Part shown: piece by piece, positions 1 through 7,658 of the stretch
How positions within the stretch are numbered: position 1 is the first letter of the stretch
Layout: each line of letters begins with the position of its first letter
Assembly (NCBI GenBank): GCA_030632405.1
Contig: DAOVUU010000016.1
Span: 1 to 14,315, forward strand
Length of the DNA: 14,315 bases
Direction of reading: 5' to 3'
From: Desulfobulbaceae bacterium
Lineage (GTDB): Bacteria > Desulfobacterota > Desulfobulbia > Desulfobulbales > Desulfocapsaceae
The notes under the pieces: model-generated
Database searches by the model: none
The model's input: the letters and a program-made list of their open reading frames with translations, nothing else
What the model was told of the DNA's origin: nothing
Translations under genes and position numbers: made by a program

Positions 1-50
1 AGGGCCGTCGCACCGGCTAACTTCAGAAATTTTCTTCTTTTCTTGTCCAT
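1..50 (-). CDS. dsrO: DsrO, periplasmic ferredoxin-like Dsr subunit (N-terminal fragment)
   Basis: Only the first 16 complete codons are present; the gene leaves the window at base 1. The translation begins MDKKRRKFLKLAGATA, which has a twin-arginine (RRKFLK) Tat export signal followed by the start of a hydrophobic stretch. DsrO is the Tat-exported iron-sulfur subunit of DsrMKJOP, and dsrO directly follows dsrJ in this family of operons, so position and signal agree. Its ATG shares one base with the TAA stop of dsrJ (a TAATG junction), which suggests translational coupling. The iron-sulfur motifs lie outside the window, so the call rests on the signal and gene order. Confidence 0.85.
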   Translation of the reverse strand, partial: MDKKRRKFLKLAGATA

Positions 51-451
51 TAGAGTGTCTCCTTCTTCAACGCTGCTGCTTCCGGGGTCAAATGACAATC
101 CCAGCAGTACGGATCAACAGATGCATATACGTGGCAGGAATCACAGAATTTCTCCTTACTTGTATGGCACTGCATACAGGCCATCTGCAGGCCCTTACGA
201 TATTTTTTCCCATCTACAGTTATAACATCACGATTGCCGTCACGAAGAACTCCATCTCTCCATTCATTCAACAGGACCATGTGGCTTTCCCGCATTTCAG
301 CAGCGGGAGCGACACACTCCTTTTCTCCACCCGGCGGCAGCTCCGGTTTTGGTACGGTACTTGCGGTGGAAAACGCGTTGAACCAGAGCGGGAAAGTGAC
401 AAAGAGGACGAATATGGCCAGTCCCGGTATAATTGTTCCTTTGTTGTACAT
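50..451 (-). CDS. dsrJ: DsrJ, triheme c-type cytochrome of the Dsr complex
   Basis: A 133-residue protein with an uncleaved-looking N-terminal membrane segment (about residues 7-28) and three c-type heme motifs near the C-terminus: CMQCH (92-96), CDSCH (103-107) and CWDCH (116-120). Size, anchor and three hemes match DsrJ, the periplasm-facing cytochrome of DsrMKJOP, which exchanges electrons between the membrane complex and the periplasm. An extra cysteine at residue 46 in a KECVAP context matches the position reported as the unusual His/Cys heme ligand in purple sulfur bacterial DsrJ. A good ribosome binding site (AGAGGAG) precedes the ATG. The gene lies 27 bases after dsrK and overlaps dsrO by one base. 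Heme attachment would depend on the System II maturation genes, one of which (ccsA) is in this window. Confidence 0.96.
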   Translation of the reverse strand: MYNKGTIIPGLAIFVLFVTFPLWFNAFSTASTVPKPELPPGGEKECVAPAAEMRESHMVLLNEWRDGVLRDGNRDVITVDGKKYRKGLQMACMQCHTSKEKFCDSCHVYASVDPYCWDCHLTPEAAALKKETL

Positions 452-478
452 GAGCTACTCCTCTATTCTGATCAGGAT

Positions 479-2110
479 TTAGAAGACCATTGTACGGAGA
501 CCTTCTTCAAGCTCGCCGCGAGTCTCACCTTCTTGAACAATTGCGTTAGCGACAAGCTCTGTCACACCACAGACCCCCACTCCGGGTGTCCAATAGTCGT
601 TCAGAGAAGTCAGTGTCGCTCTGTCGATTGCGCAGACACATGAAAGCATATTCACTCCATGCTTCTCCTGGACATACTTTACAGCATTTGCCCGAGGCAA
701 CCCTGATCGCATCCTCAACTCCATAATCTCATCTGTATTTAAACCCGTTCCGGAACCACAGCAGAAGGTCTGCTCCCGAATGGTATTTTCAGGCATTTCA
801 ACCCAATCAACAACATGGTCTAAGATATAACGAGGCTCATCGATTAATCCCATTGCCCGTGCAGGGTTACAGGAATCATGAAAAGTCGCCTTGATATGGC
901 TGTTACGACTCTTATCGAATTTCAATTTGCCATGTTTAATAAGATCAGCAGTGAATTCACTGAGATGCACCATTTTTGATGAAGCAGCATTTTCAAAAAC
1001 GGTGCCGGTGATTGGAGAAACCGGCTTCTCAAGGAAATCAGCCGGGCCGTTCATCGTTTCCATATACTGGTGCACCACACGCCACATATGGCCACACTCG
1101 CCACCAAGAATATATTTGACGCCCAACCGCTCTGCTTCAGCATACATCTTGGCGTTCAATTTCTTCATTGCTTCATTGTTGGTAAAGAGGCCAAAATTAC
1201 CACCCTCGGAGGCATATGTTGACCATGTATAGTCAAGACCGATAGCCTCAAAGAGAAGCAGATACCCCATAGCGGTGTAAAGACCGGGTTCGGCGAAAAC
1301 ATCAGCGGAAGGGGTGATAAAAAGAATCTCCGCCCCCTTCCTGTTAAAAGAAATATTCGGTTTAACACCGGTAAGACTCTCGACGTCTTCCACCAGAAAC
1401 TCAACGTTGTCTTTAAAGGTGTGGGGCTGCAGCCCCATGTGGTTTCCGGTACGGTTTGAGTTTGAAACGGGCTCTAAAATCCAGTTAATTCCAATACCAA
1501 CAAGATGAAGTAACTCACGAATCATCATGGTCACTTCAGCAGTATCAATACCGTATGGGCAGAAAACGGAACATCTGCGACATTCGGTACACTGATAAGA
1601 GTACATGAACCACTCTTTCAATACACCCACTGTCATCTCTCTAGCCCCAGCCATCTTGCCGAAAAGTTTACCGGCAAGGGTAAAATCATTCCTGTAGATT
1701 GAGCGAAGGAGTTCCGCTCTTAATACCGGCATATTTTTAGGGTCACCGGTACCCAGGAAAAAATGACATTTGTCCGCACATGCACCACAACGCACACAGC
1801 AGTCCATAAAAATCTTCAGGGAACGAAACTTGTCCAGACGTTCCTTCAAACCCGTAAGAATAATTTCTTTCCAGTCTTCAGGAAGCTTCCAGTCATCTTC
1901 TTCCGGTGACCATTCACGTGCATTGGGGAAACTCAGGCCGGACTGACTGTTGAGATATTCCACCTTGTCTTTTTTAGCTACGTATGCATAATTCCCAGCC
2001 TTAAACTTCACCGGGATATCCATCCAATCCCTGGTAGGTATTGCTCCTGTGGCCAAGGATGGTCCCTGCACTACGCTTTTCGATAGTTGTTCTAGTTTGG
2101 TAACTGACAT
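479..2110 (-). CDS. dsrK: DsrK, HdrD-like iron-sulfur catalytic subunit of the Dsr complex
   Basis: A 543-residue cytoplasmic subunit related to HdrD of heterodisulfide reductase. Two [4Fe-4S] ferredoxin motifs are visible: cysteines 105, 108, 111 and 115, and cysteines 174, 177, 180 and 184 (CTECRRCSVFCP). The C-terminal half carries the cysteine-rich CCG-type pattern that binds the special catalytic cluster: GECGH near 337-341, C414 in HDSCNPAR, the C450-C451 pair in FCCGSGTG, and a C491/C493 CxC pair. DsrK is thought to act on DsrC trisulfide or disulfide formed during sulfite reduction, receiving electrons through the heme b of DsrM. It follows dsrM after 41 bases with a GAGGATGAG-type ribosome binding site before the ATG. 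Full length, with no missing motif seen. Confidence 0.97.
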   Translation of the reverse strand: MSVTKLEQLSKSVVQGPSLATGAIPTRDWMDIPVKFKAGNYAYVAKKDKVEYLNSQSGLSFPNAREWSPEEDDWKLPEDWKEIILTGLKERLDKFRSLKIFMDCCVRCGACADKCHFFLGTGDPKNMPVLRAELLRSIYRNDFTLAGKLFGKMAGAREMTVGVLKEWFMYSYQCTECRRCSVFCPYGIDTAEVTMMIRELLHLVGIGINWILEPVSNSNRTGNHMGLQPHTFKDNVEFLVEDVESLTGVKPNISFNRKGAEILFITPSADVFAEPGLYTAMGYLLLFEAIGLDYTWSTYASEGGNFGLFTNNEAMKKLNAKMYAEAERLGVKYILGGECGHMWRVVHQYMETMNGPADFLEKPVSPITGTVFENAASSKMVHLSEFTADLIKHGKLKFDKSRNSHIKATFHDSCNPARAMGLIDEPRYILDHVVDWVEMPENTIREQTFCCGSGTGLNTDEIMELRMRSGLPRANAVKYVQEKHGVNMLSCVCAIDRATLTSLNDYWTPGVGVCGVTELVANAIVQEGETRGELEEGLRTMVF

Positions 2111-2151
2111 CGTTATCTCATCCTCATAAGCTAGTTTTGGGTCAATACTGT

Positions 2152-3174
2152 TTATTCATCATCCTTTTTCGGAGGGAGATCCTTTTCCACCGGAATCTCG
2201 GATTCCACCATAAACTCCCGGAATTCATCTTCATATCCAGCATAAGAATGCGGAATTATTTTCGGGTTCCATGGATTCACATGACGTACAGCCCGGGTGT
2301 TATTCTTCATGTTCCTTGTCGGACTCATGAACACACCCGCGAAATGCATCAGTTTACTGAATGGAAAATAGGCAAGCAGTACACAGACCAGAAAAAGGTG
2401 GATATAAAAAATCGCCCCAATTTCTGTACCGATAACCGGAGAAAAAGTCACAAGTCCTACAGCCAGTTGCTTAATATTGACAATATCAATGTCCGTACGG
2501 AAGAGGTAGCGCATCAGAATTCCCGTGGCCCCGATGGCAAAGATCAAAACGAGAGGAAAGTAATCGTTGGCCAGTGAAATAAACCGAACATGACGGGTAA
2601 CCAGCCTCCTGCTGAACAACAGCACACATCCGGCCAGAAGGCCTATATCGGTAATATACCAGTTGGGAGCACCAACCTGAAAGATACCATCACCAAATTC
2701 CAGCCAGCCTATCCAGGCAGGCACCGGATCCAGAAACAGACGCATGTGTCGGATCACAATCATCAAAAACGAATAATGAAAAATCAGAGCAAACATCCAG
2801 AGCCATTTAGATGACTCGTAGGTGATCTTCGGTCCTTCATGAAGTTCGGATTTGGTGTTTCTGAAAAGAGATCTGAAGGTCACAATTTCCAGGAACATTC
2901 TGGCCACAACCTCTGCGGTGGTATCGGGAGCTTCAAGCCTGTCATGCTTGATGAAATCCAATGATTTTCCCTGACCGCAGGTCGTCTGAATGGAGAATGG
3001 GACCGGGGACTTCCCCCACTCTACCACTCTATAGATAAAACCACCCAGGAAGATCATCATAGCCAGATACGGCAGAGCTATACCAAACAGGTACGGCATC
3101 CCCGGTATCTGCGATCCGAGCCAGGCAATCAGAATCAAAGCAATGACTGCCAGGAATGAGAAGGCGTACTTCAT
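2152..3174 (-). CDS. dsrM: DsrM, NarI-like cytochrome b membrane subunit of the Dsr complex
   Basis: A 340-residue integral membrane protein with hydrophobic segments at about residues 3-20, 28-50, 124-148, 172-188, 205-222 and 250-270, and a charged cytoplasmic tail ending in KKDDE. Histidines in or beside the membrane segments (H133, H143, H259, H277) are candidates for the heme b ligands expected of the NarI-like family. DsrM oxidises menaquinol and passes electrons to DsrK. The start is supported by a GCGAGG ribosome binding site before the ATG. It is the first dsr gene proper in the operon, 115 bases downstream of the RsbRD-N-type gene and 41 bases upstream of dsrK. Identity is secure because it directly precedes unmistakable dsrK and dsrJ. 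Confidence 0.95.
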   Translation of the reverse strand: MKYAFSFLAVIALILIAWLGSQIPGMPYLFGIALPYLAMMIFLGGFIYRVVEWGKSPVPFSIQTTCGQGKSLDFIKHDRLEAPDTTAEVVARMFLEIVTFRSLFRNTKSELHEGPKITYESSKWLWMFALIFHYSFLMIVIRHMRLFLDPVPAWIGWLEFGDGIFQVGAPNWYITDIGLLAGCVLLFSRRLVTRHVRFISLANDYFPLVLIFAIGATGILMRYLFRTDIDIVNIKQLAVGLVTFSPVIGTEIGAIFYIHLFLVCVLLAYFPFSKLMHFAGVFMSPTRNMKNNTRAVRHVNPWNPKIIPHSYAGYEDEFREFMVESEIPVEKDLPPKKDDE

Positions 3175-3256
3175 TTCTTACCTCGCTTCAATTAAACTGA
3201 GTTTTGGAAACCATGGTGCAGAGCAGAAAAAAATCTCCACAACATAACAACCGGTT

Positions 3257-3289
3257 AAATACTGTTGATCTTGGACGAAAATACTGATC
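3257..3289 (-). repeat. Short imperfect direct repeat between rsbRD-like gene and dsrM
   Basis: Two similar blocks lie just after the stop of the RsbRD-N gene. Read on the minus strand they are GATCAGTATTT (89-79 of the 3200s) and GATCAACAGTATTT (70-57), separated by eight bases. They sit at the start of the 115-base gap before dsrM, which shows no terminator. Their role, if any, is unknown; they could be a protein binding site or chance in AT-rich sequence. Confidence 0.3.
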
Positions 3290-3826
3290 TTACAAGGCGC
3301 CCTTTATGACTCCCTTATTATCTCCAGCCAGCCGGTTAGATGGACACTTGCTGTCTGTCAATACATGATTGCCTGACCGGATTTCATTAATCCGTACCTG
3401 ATAAAGACGTTCTCTGTATTTCATATAAATATCGAACGCTGCCAAAACAGCAAGATCGACATTAAATTCGAAATCATACAGAACATCGACAAGCTGTTTT
3501 CTCTCCTTATCCGCCTCAAACACTTCTCTTACAATGTGTTTTACTGCATTCAACGGCGCCACTGCCTGAGCCGGAGTAAATTCCTGCACCGATCGAATGG
3601 ATATAATCTGCTCCAGGGGTGCGGTAAATTCTTTGGGATCAGCTCCCTTTGACAGGAGAAGAAAAAGTTTCTGCAAACCTTCTCTAAGATTTCCCCCCAC
3701 CGGATTGGCGAATTTATCTCTCTCTTTTAAGAAAAATCCCGAAGAGGTGTATGTTGACAGGACATACTCAACCCATCTGTCTACGATTTTTTCCCTGTGA
3801 CACCTGAAACCTTCTGCAACATCCAT
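3290..3826 (-). CDS. RsbRD N-terminal domain protein at the head of the dsr operon
   Basis: A 178-residue soluble protein, mostly alpha-helical by composition. The N-terminal part (REKIVDRWVEYVLSTY at about 11-26, then FANPVGGNLREGLQ at 39-52) looks like the RsbRD N-terminal domain, a globin-like helical sensory domain known from stressosome proteins. No STAS domain follows, so it is the stand-alone version. A similar small gene commonly precedes dsrM in deltaproteobacterial sulfate reducers (recalled from genome annotations, not searched here). Its function is not established; a role in sensing or in regulating or assembling the Dsr complex is inference from position. The C-terminal tail (about 145-178) is low in recognisable features and contains one cysteine. 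The ribosome binding site is weak. It is probably the first gene of the rsbRD-dsrMKJO transcript. Confidence 0.8.
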   Translation of the reverse strand: MDVAEGFRCHREKIVDRWVEYVLSTYTSSGFFLKERDKFANPVGGNLREGLQKLFLLLSKGADPKEFTAPLEQIISIRSVQEFTPAQAVAPLNAVKHIVREVFEADKERKQLVDVLYDFEFNVDLAVLAAFDIYMKYRERLYQVRINEIRSGNHVLTDSKCPSNRLAGDNKGVIKGAL

Positions 3827-3896
3827 AGAGTAAAAACACCACTAATTAAGTAAGTTAGATTAACTCAACACTCGACCAGTCATCATAGAGAAGAAC

Positions 3897-3910
3897 TGAA
3901 TGGTCATTCA
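3897..3910. promoter_or_regulatory. Palindrome at the predicted dsr transcript start
   Basis: TGAATGGTCATTCA has 6-base arms (TGAATG/CATTCA) around a 2-base centre. It begins about ten bases downstream of the candidate -10 element, a typical place for a repressor operator. A second, shorter inverted repeat (AGTTA-gat-TAACT) lies closer to the gene at 3853-3865. No regulator can be named from sequence alone. Confidence 0.3.
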
Positions 3911-3920
3911 TAAATCCCCA

Positions 3921-3949
3921 TTTCTATCACCTTTCCCCGTAATTTTCAA
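3921..3949 (-). promoter_or_regulatory. Candidate sigma-70-type promoter of the dsr operon
   Basis: On the minus strand TTGAAA (3949-3944) and TAGAAA (3926-3921) are separated by 17 bases, which gives a reasonable -35/-10 pair about 90 bases upstream of the RsbRD-N start. It lies between the terminator of the preceding gene and the operon. The match is moderate and the region is AT-rich, so other start sites are possible. Confidence 0.35.
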
Positions 3950-3977
3950 GACTATTTTTCCACGAACAGTACACCTG

Positions 3978-4010
3978 AAAAAAAAAGGCCACCCGCCTGG
4001 GGGTGGCCTT
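3978..4010 (-). terminator. Rho-independent terminator after prc
   Basis: A 10-base-pair perfect stem (AAGGCCACCC/GGGTGGCCTT) with a 6-base loop is followed on the minus strand by a run of at least seven further T residues. It lies about 60 bases beyond the stop of prc. The plus-strand reading has no T run, so it acts on leftward transcripts only and separates prc from the dsr operon. Confidence 0.93.
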
Positions 4011-4071
4011 CAATTGTATCTGAAAATAATAATCTGATGCATCGTAAAAAGGTCATTCGACGCCATCAAAC

Positions 4072-6252
4072 TTAGAGACTTTTAATATCCTCTATTATAT
4101 TCACTGCCTCTCCAATGTAGGGATCTTCATTCACATCTTTAAGCCAGGCTTCCGCAGTATCAGTTTCCTTGTCGCCCCATTTGTTCTCATCCAGATTCTC
4201 GCCAGTTTCCTTACGATATTTTCTGTAATGTGCGCCGACTTTTTCTCGTACCAGACGGGCTTCTTCTCTTTTCTCCCGCATATCATCAATATTAATTGAG
4301 ATACCGGTTTCATCACTTCTCTTTTTTGCTTTCTCCGTTTCTTCCCTGATGATCTTTAATCCTTCATTTTTTTCAGCACGGGCGAGACTTCTGCTTCGAA
4401 GCTTGTCCAGGTCAAGATCAACCCCCGAATATGGACTGTACTCAACAGCTTCTATTCTATCCCACGGTAATGAATAGTCGAGATATCTCTCTCCGGACTT
4501 GAGATGGTCAAACAGAGTGGGAAATACTATATCAGGCTCCACACCTTTATATTGAGTCGAGCCGCCATTCACCCGGTAAAATTTCTGGATCATAATTTTC
4601 AAAGCCCCCAGGTCATCATATTTTTTAAAATGGAGAAGAGGGATATGATCATTAAGGTCTATTATTGTCTGCACCGTTCCTTTGCCATGAGTGTGCACCC
4701 CACCCACTATAACAGCTCTGCCATAGTCCTGAAGAGCCGCCGCTACGATTTCAGAGGCTGAAGCAGAAAATTGGTTTACCAGAACAACAAGCGGCCCATC
4801 AAAAAGAATAGTCTCATCCTTATCACTCAAAATACGCTTATCACCAAAACTGTTCTTCACCTGTACCACAGGCCCTGATTCTATAAACAATCCCGTGACG
4901 TCGACAGCATCGACCAGAGCGCCGCCACCGTTATTGCGAAGATCGAGTATAATGCCATCAACATTCTTATTTTTCAGTTTTATAATTTCCTGACGAGTAT
5001 CGTCCGTGGAATTTCTGCCATGGGCCCCATTACGAGTCCCTTCAAAATCCCGGTAAAACCCTGGAATAAATATATATCCTATTTTTCTTCCGTCTTCAGA
5101 TTCAATAACGGTGCTCTTTACAAAAGTCTCTTCGATCTGAACCACATCACGAATAATTGGAATCGCCTCTTTTGTCCCGTCTGCCTTCCTGACGGTCAAT
5201 CGCACCTCTTCACCTTTCGGTCCCCGGATCAATCTTACAGCATCCCGCAGACGCATATCTGTAATATCGACGGGTTCTTCACCTTCCTGAGCAACCTCGA
5301 GAATAATGTCCTCAGCCTTTAAATGGCCCTGTCTGGCAGAAGCGCTTCCGGGAATAATCCGAACAACTTTGATAAAACCATCCTCTTCTCTTAAGAGTGC
5401 ACCGATTCCTTCGAGCGAACCACGCATGTTAATATCAAAATCTTCTTTACTTGCGGGAGGAATATAATTGGTATGTGGTCCAAATGACCTGGTGACGGCA
5501 TTAAAAAACCGATCGTAGTGATCCTGCAAAGTCTCTTGATGAAGTCGGTGAAAAAAGTTTTTGTTTCTTTTAGCCACTTTGTCAATGGCTTCCTGCCAGA
5601 GTTCGTCCTCGTTTTTCTTTTTACCCTCCTGAGCTTCCTTCTGATCCACTTCTAGATCAAAAAAACGAGAAATGATCTCTGTTTTCAGTACCTTTCTCCA
5701 CCTGTCTTCCAATTCTGACAGGTTCTTTGCATAACTGAGTTTTTCCGGATCGGTTTCATAATTTTCTTTCCGGGTCACATGAAAAACACCGACAGAAAAA
5801 TCCCCACCTGAACTGCCCTGCAGAGCACCTTTCCCGCCTCTTTCTACTTTGCCGTCAGCCAGCATCACAGAGACCATCTTCTCAACGAGCATTATTTTTT
5901 CACTCAGAATATCATATCCTGCGTCAGGCAGAGAAACCCTACCCGCCTTGATATTATCATCTATATGATCGGCAAAAGCCTCCAGCTGATCAACATCCAC
6001 CTGCAGAAGAAACCGCTTCTGAAAATCGAGCTGCTTGATATAGAGTTTGAACGCCGCTCGAGCCTGCTCATCATCCATCACTTTTTCACTGAAATGAAGG
6101 GTAGGCAGTTGCTTACTCAACATATACCCGATAATCTTGTTTCTCTGCCGATCGAAGCCGTCGGGCTGAGTTTCAGCAACAATTTCGGTAACAGAAAAAA
6201 TTACGACAAGAAAGGAGAACAAAAAAACGAGATAATTTCGAATAATTTTCAT
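4072..6252 (-). CDS. prc: Tail-specific C-terminal processing protease Prc (S41 family)
   Basis: A 726-residue periplasmic serine protease of the Prc/Tsp type. From the chosen ATG the order is: signal peptide (1-26, IVA before E27), helical N-terminal domain (about 38-265), PDZ domain (about 275-372, GIGALLREEDGF onward), S41 peptidase core (about 390-580), and a lysine/glutamate-rich C-terminal domain (about 588-720). Catalytic residues expected from E. coli Prc are visible: Ser498 in FSASASEIVAAA and Lys524 in THGKGTVQ. Such enzymes trim or degrade periplasmic proteins from the C-terminus. An upstream in-frame ATG at 6288 would add 12 residues before the signal peptide. I prefer 6252 because the signal peptide then has a normal KIIRN n-region, but neither start has a convincing ribosome binding site. 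It lies 116 bases after hemA with no terminator between, so co-transcription is possible. Confidence 0.93.
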   Translation of the reverse strand: MKIIRNYLVFLFSFLVVIFSVTEIVAETQPDGFDRQRNKIIGYMLSKQLPTLHFSEKVMDDEQARAAFKLYIKQLDFQKRFLLQVDVDQLEAFADHIDDNIKAGRVSLPDAGYDILSEKIMLVEKMVSVMLADGKVERGGKGALQGSSGGDFSVGVFHVTRKENYETDPEKLSYAKNLSELEDRWRKVLKTEIISRFFDLEVDQKEAQEGKKKNEDELWQEAIDKVAKRNKNFFHRLHQETLQDHYDRFFNAVTRSFGPHTNYIPPASKEDFDINMRGSLEGIGALLREEDGFIKVVRIIPGSASARQGHLKAEDIILEVAQEGEEPVDITDMRLRDAVRLIRGPKGEEVRLTVRKADGTKEAIPIIRDVVQIEETFVKSTVIESEDGRKIGYIFIPGFYRDFEGTRNGAHGRNSTDDTRQEIIKLKNKNVDGIILDLRNNGGGALVDAVDVTGLFIESGPVVQVKNSFGDKRILSDKDETILFDGPLVVLVNQFSASASEIVAAALQDYGRAVIVGGVHTHGKGTVQTIIDLNDHIPLLHFKKYDDLGALKIMIQKFYRVNGGSTQYKGVEPDIVFPTLFDHLKSGERYLDYSLPWDRIEAVEYSPYSGVDLDLDKLRSRSLARAEKNEGLKIIREETEKAKKRSDETGISINIDDMREKREEARLVREKVGAHYRKYRKETGENLDENKWGDKETDTAEAWLKDVNEDPYIGEAVNIIEDIKSL

Positions 6253-6368
6253 AGGTAAATCACAAATAGAAAAAAGAGGGTGGCTCATTGCAGGGACACT
6301 ACCCCGATAAAGTCCATACAGACATAACAGAACAGAAAAACAAATACCATGACAAAGGTGAACAAGAT

Positions 6369-7658
6369 TTACTTGTCATCATCTCCGTTATCCAGCCTGA
6401 AGAGAGAACGAATAACATCAACCTTCATATCGCTGTTATCACGCCCTGTACATGATTCACTCTTAAGGTAAGTTAAAGGGTCATGGAGTATCCTGGAAGA
6501 AATAGCACTCACCATTTTCTCCAGTGTTTTTCTATCTTTCCCATTTACATTCGGCATCCGGGCCAGAGTTCGATCGAGTTCCAAACGGGTAATCCCGTCA
6601 ACTTTTTCCCTTAAGTCACGGATAGTAGGGGTCACCGCCCGTCCCTGGCACCATCTCTGAAATTTTAAAGCCTCTTCATCGACAATTCGTGCGGCTTTTA
6701 CCGCTTCTTTATCACGCGCTGATTTGTTGATCTCCACCACGCTGCTGAGATCATCAATATCATAGAGGTACACATTGTCAATTTCAATCAATTTTGGATC
6801 CAGATCACGCGGAACGGCTATATCAATGAAAAAGAGTGGTTTATTCCTTCTGGTACGCATGACAGATTTTACATCCTGCTTACGCAGGACCAAATCTGTT
6901 GCTCCGGTAGAACTGATTATAATATCAACTCGTTCCAGTTGCTGTACCCGTTCATCCATTGAAACAGCACTGCCGTTGAACCTTTTTGCTAAATCTACAG
7001 CTCTCGACAACGTTCTATTTGCAACAACTACAGAACCGACACCCCGGCCTACAAGGTGCTCAGCGGCCAGTTCAGCCATCTCTCCGGCACCAATAAGCAT
7101 TACTTTTTTGCCTTTGAGACTACCAAATATTTTTTCAGCAAGTTGCACGGCCGCATAACTTATCGATACAGCTGAAGAGCCTATCCCTGTCTCTGTACGC
7201 ACCCTTTTAGCAACGGAAAATGATTTATGCAGGAACTTGTTCAGTAATGGCCCGGTGCATCCGAGTTGGGCAGCATATCCGTAGGCTTCCTTTAATTGTC
7301 CGAGAATCTGAGCCTCCCCAATCACCATGGAGTCCAGACTGGCAGCCACCATGAACAGATGATGTACTGCGTCAGCATTGTAATATATATAGAGGTACTG
7401 ACTACGTTCTTCCTCACTGAGGCTGCCACCAAAAAGAAAAGTTATAATATCATTTTCAACCTCTGCCCTATCCTCGACCACCATAAGCAGCTCAACCCGA
7501 TTACAGGTTGAAAGCAGGTAGCACTCTTTGCAGTCAGGAATCTTTTTCAGAGCGGACAGGGGCTCGTCATATCCGTCCGAAAGTGCAATTTTCTCTCGAA
7601 TTTCAACTGGAGTTGTTTTATGGTTTACACCAAGCAACAGTATCTTTTCACCCTGCAT
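6369..7658 (-). CDS. hemA: Glutamyl-tRNA reductase
   Basis: A 429-residue enzyme that reduces glutamyl-tRNA(Glu) to glutamate-1-semialdehyde with NADPH, the first committed step of C5-pathway tetrapyrrole synthesis. The family signatures are all present, numbered from the chosen ATG: LLGVNHKTTPVEIREK near the N-terminus, the catalytic cysteine C52 in STCNRVE, VHHLF (98-102), GEAQILGQLKEAY (114-126) and the nucleotide-binding GAGEMAELA (190-198). A C-terminal dimerisation region (about 310-429) completes a normal length. A GTG codon at 7670 is also in frame, but it overlaps the GGGAGG ribosome binding site, so the ATG at 7658 is the better start. The gene overlaps the end of ccsA by 11 bases, indicating translational coupling. 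Its product feeds siroheme and heme needed by the nearby Dsr system. Confidence 0.97.
   Translation of the reverse strand: MQGEKILLLGVNHKTTPVEIREKIALSDGYDEPLSALKKIPDCKECYLLSTCNRVELLMVVEDRAEVENDIITFLFGGSLSEEERSQYLYIYYNADAVHHLFMVAASLDSMVIGEAQILGQLKEAYGYAAQLGCTGPLLNKFLHKSFSVAKRVRTETGIGSSAVSISYAAVQLAEKIFGSLKGKKVMLIGAGEMAELAAEHLVGRGVGSVVVANRTLSRAVDLAKRFNGSAVSMDERVQQLERVDIIISSTGATDLVLRKQDVKSVMRTRRNKPLFFIDIAVPRDLDPKLIEIDNVYLYDIDDLSSVVEINKSARDKEAVKAARIVDEEALKFQRWCQGRAVTPTIRDLREKVDGITRLELDRTLARMPNVNGKDRKTLEKMVSAISSRILHDPLTYLKSESCTGRDNSDMKVDVIRSLFRLDNGDDDK

Noticed and set aside
92..643. 183-codon plus-strand open frame across dsrJ and dsrK
   Set aside because: It lies antisense to dsrJ and dsrK with their clear heme and cluster motifs, has no ribosome binding site and no recognisable domain.
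2137..2577. 146-codon plus-strand open frame within dsrM
   Set aside because: Antisense shadow of a well-supported membrane protein gene; composition is not protein-like.
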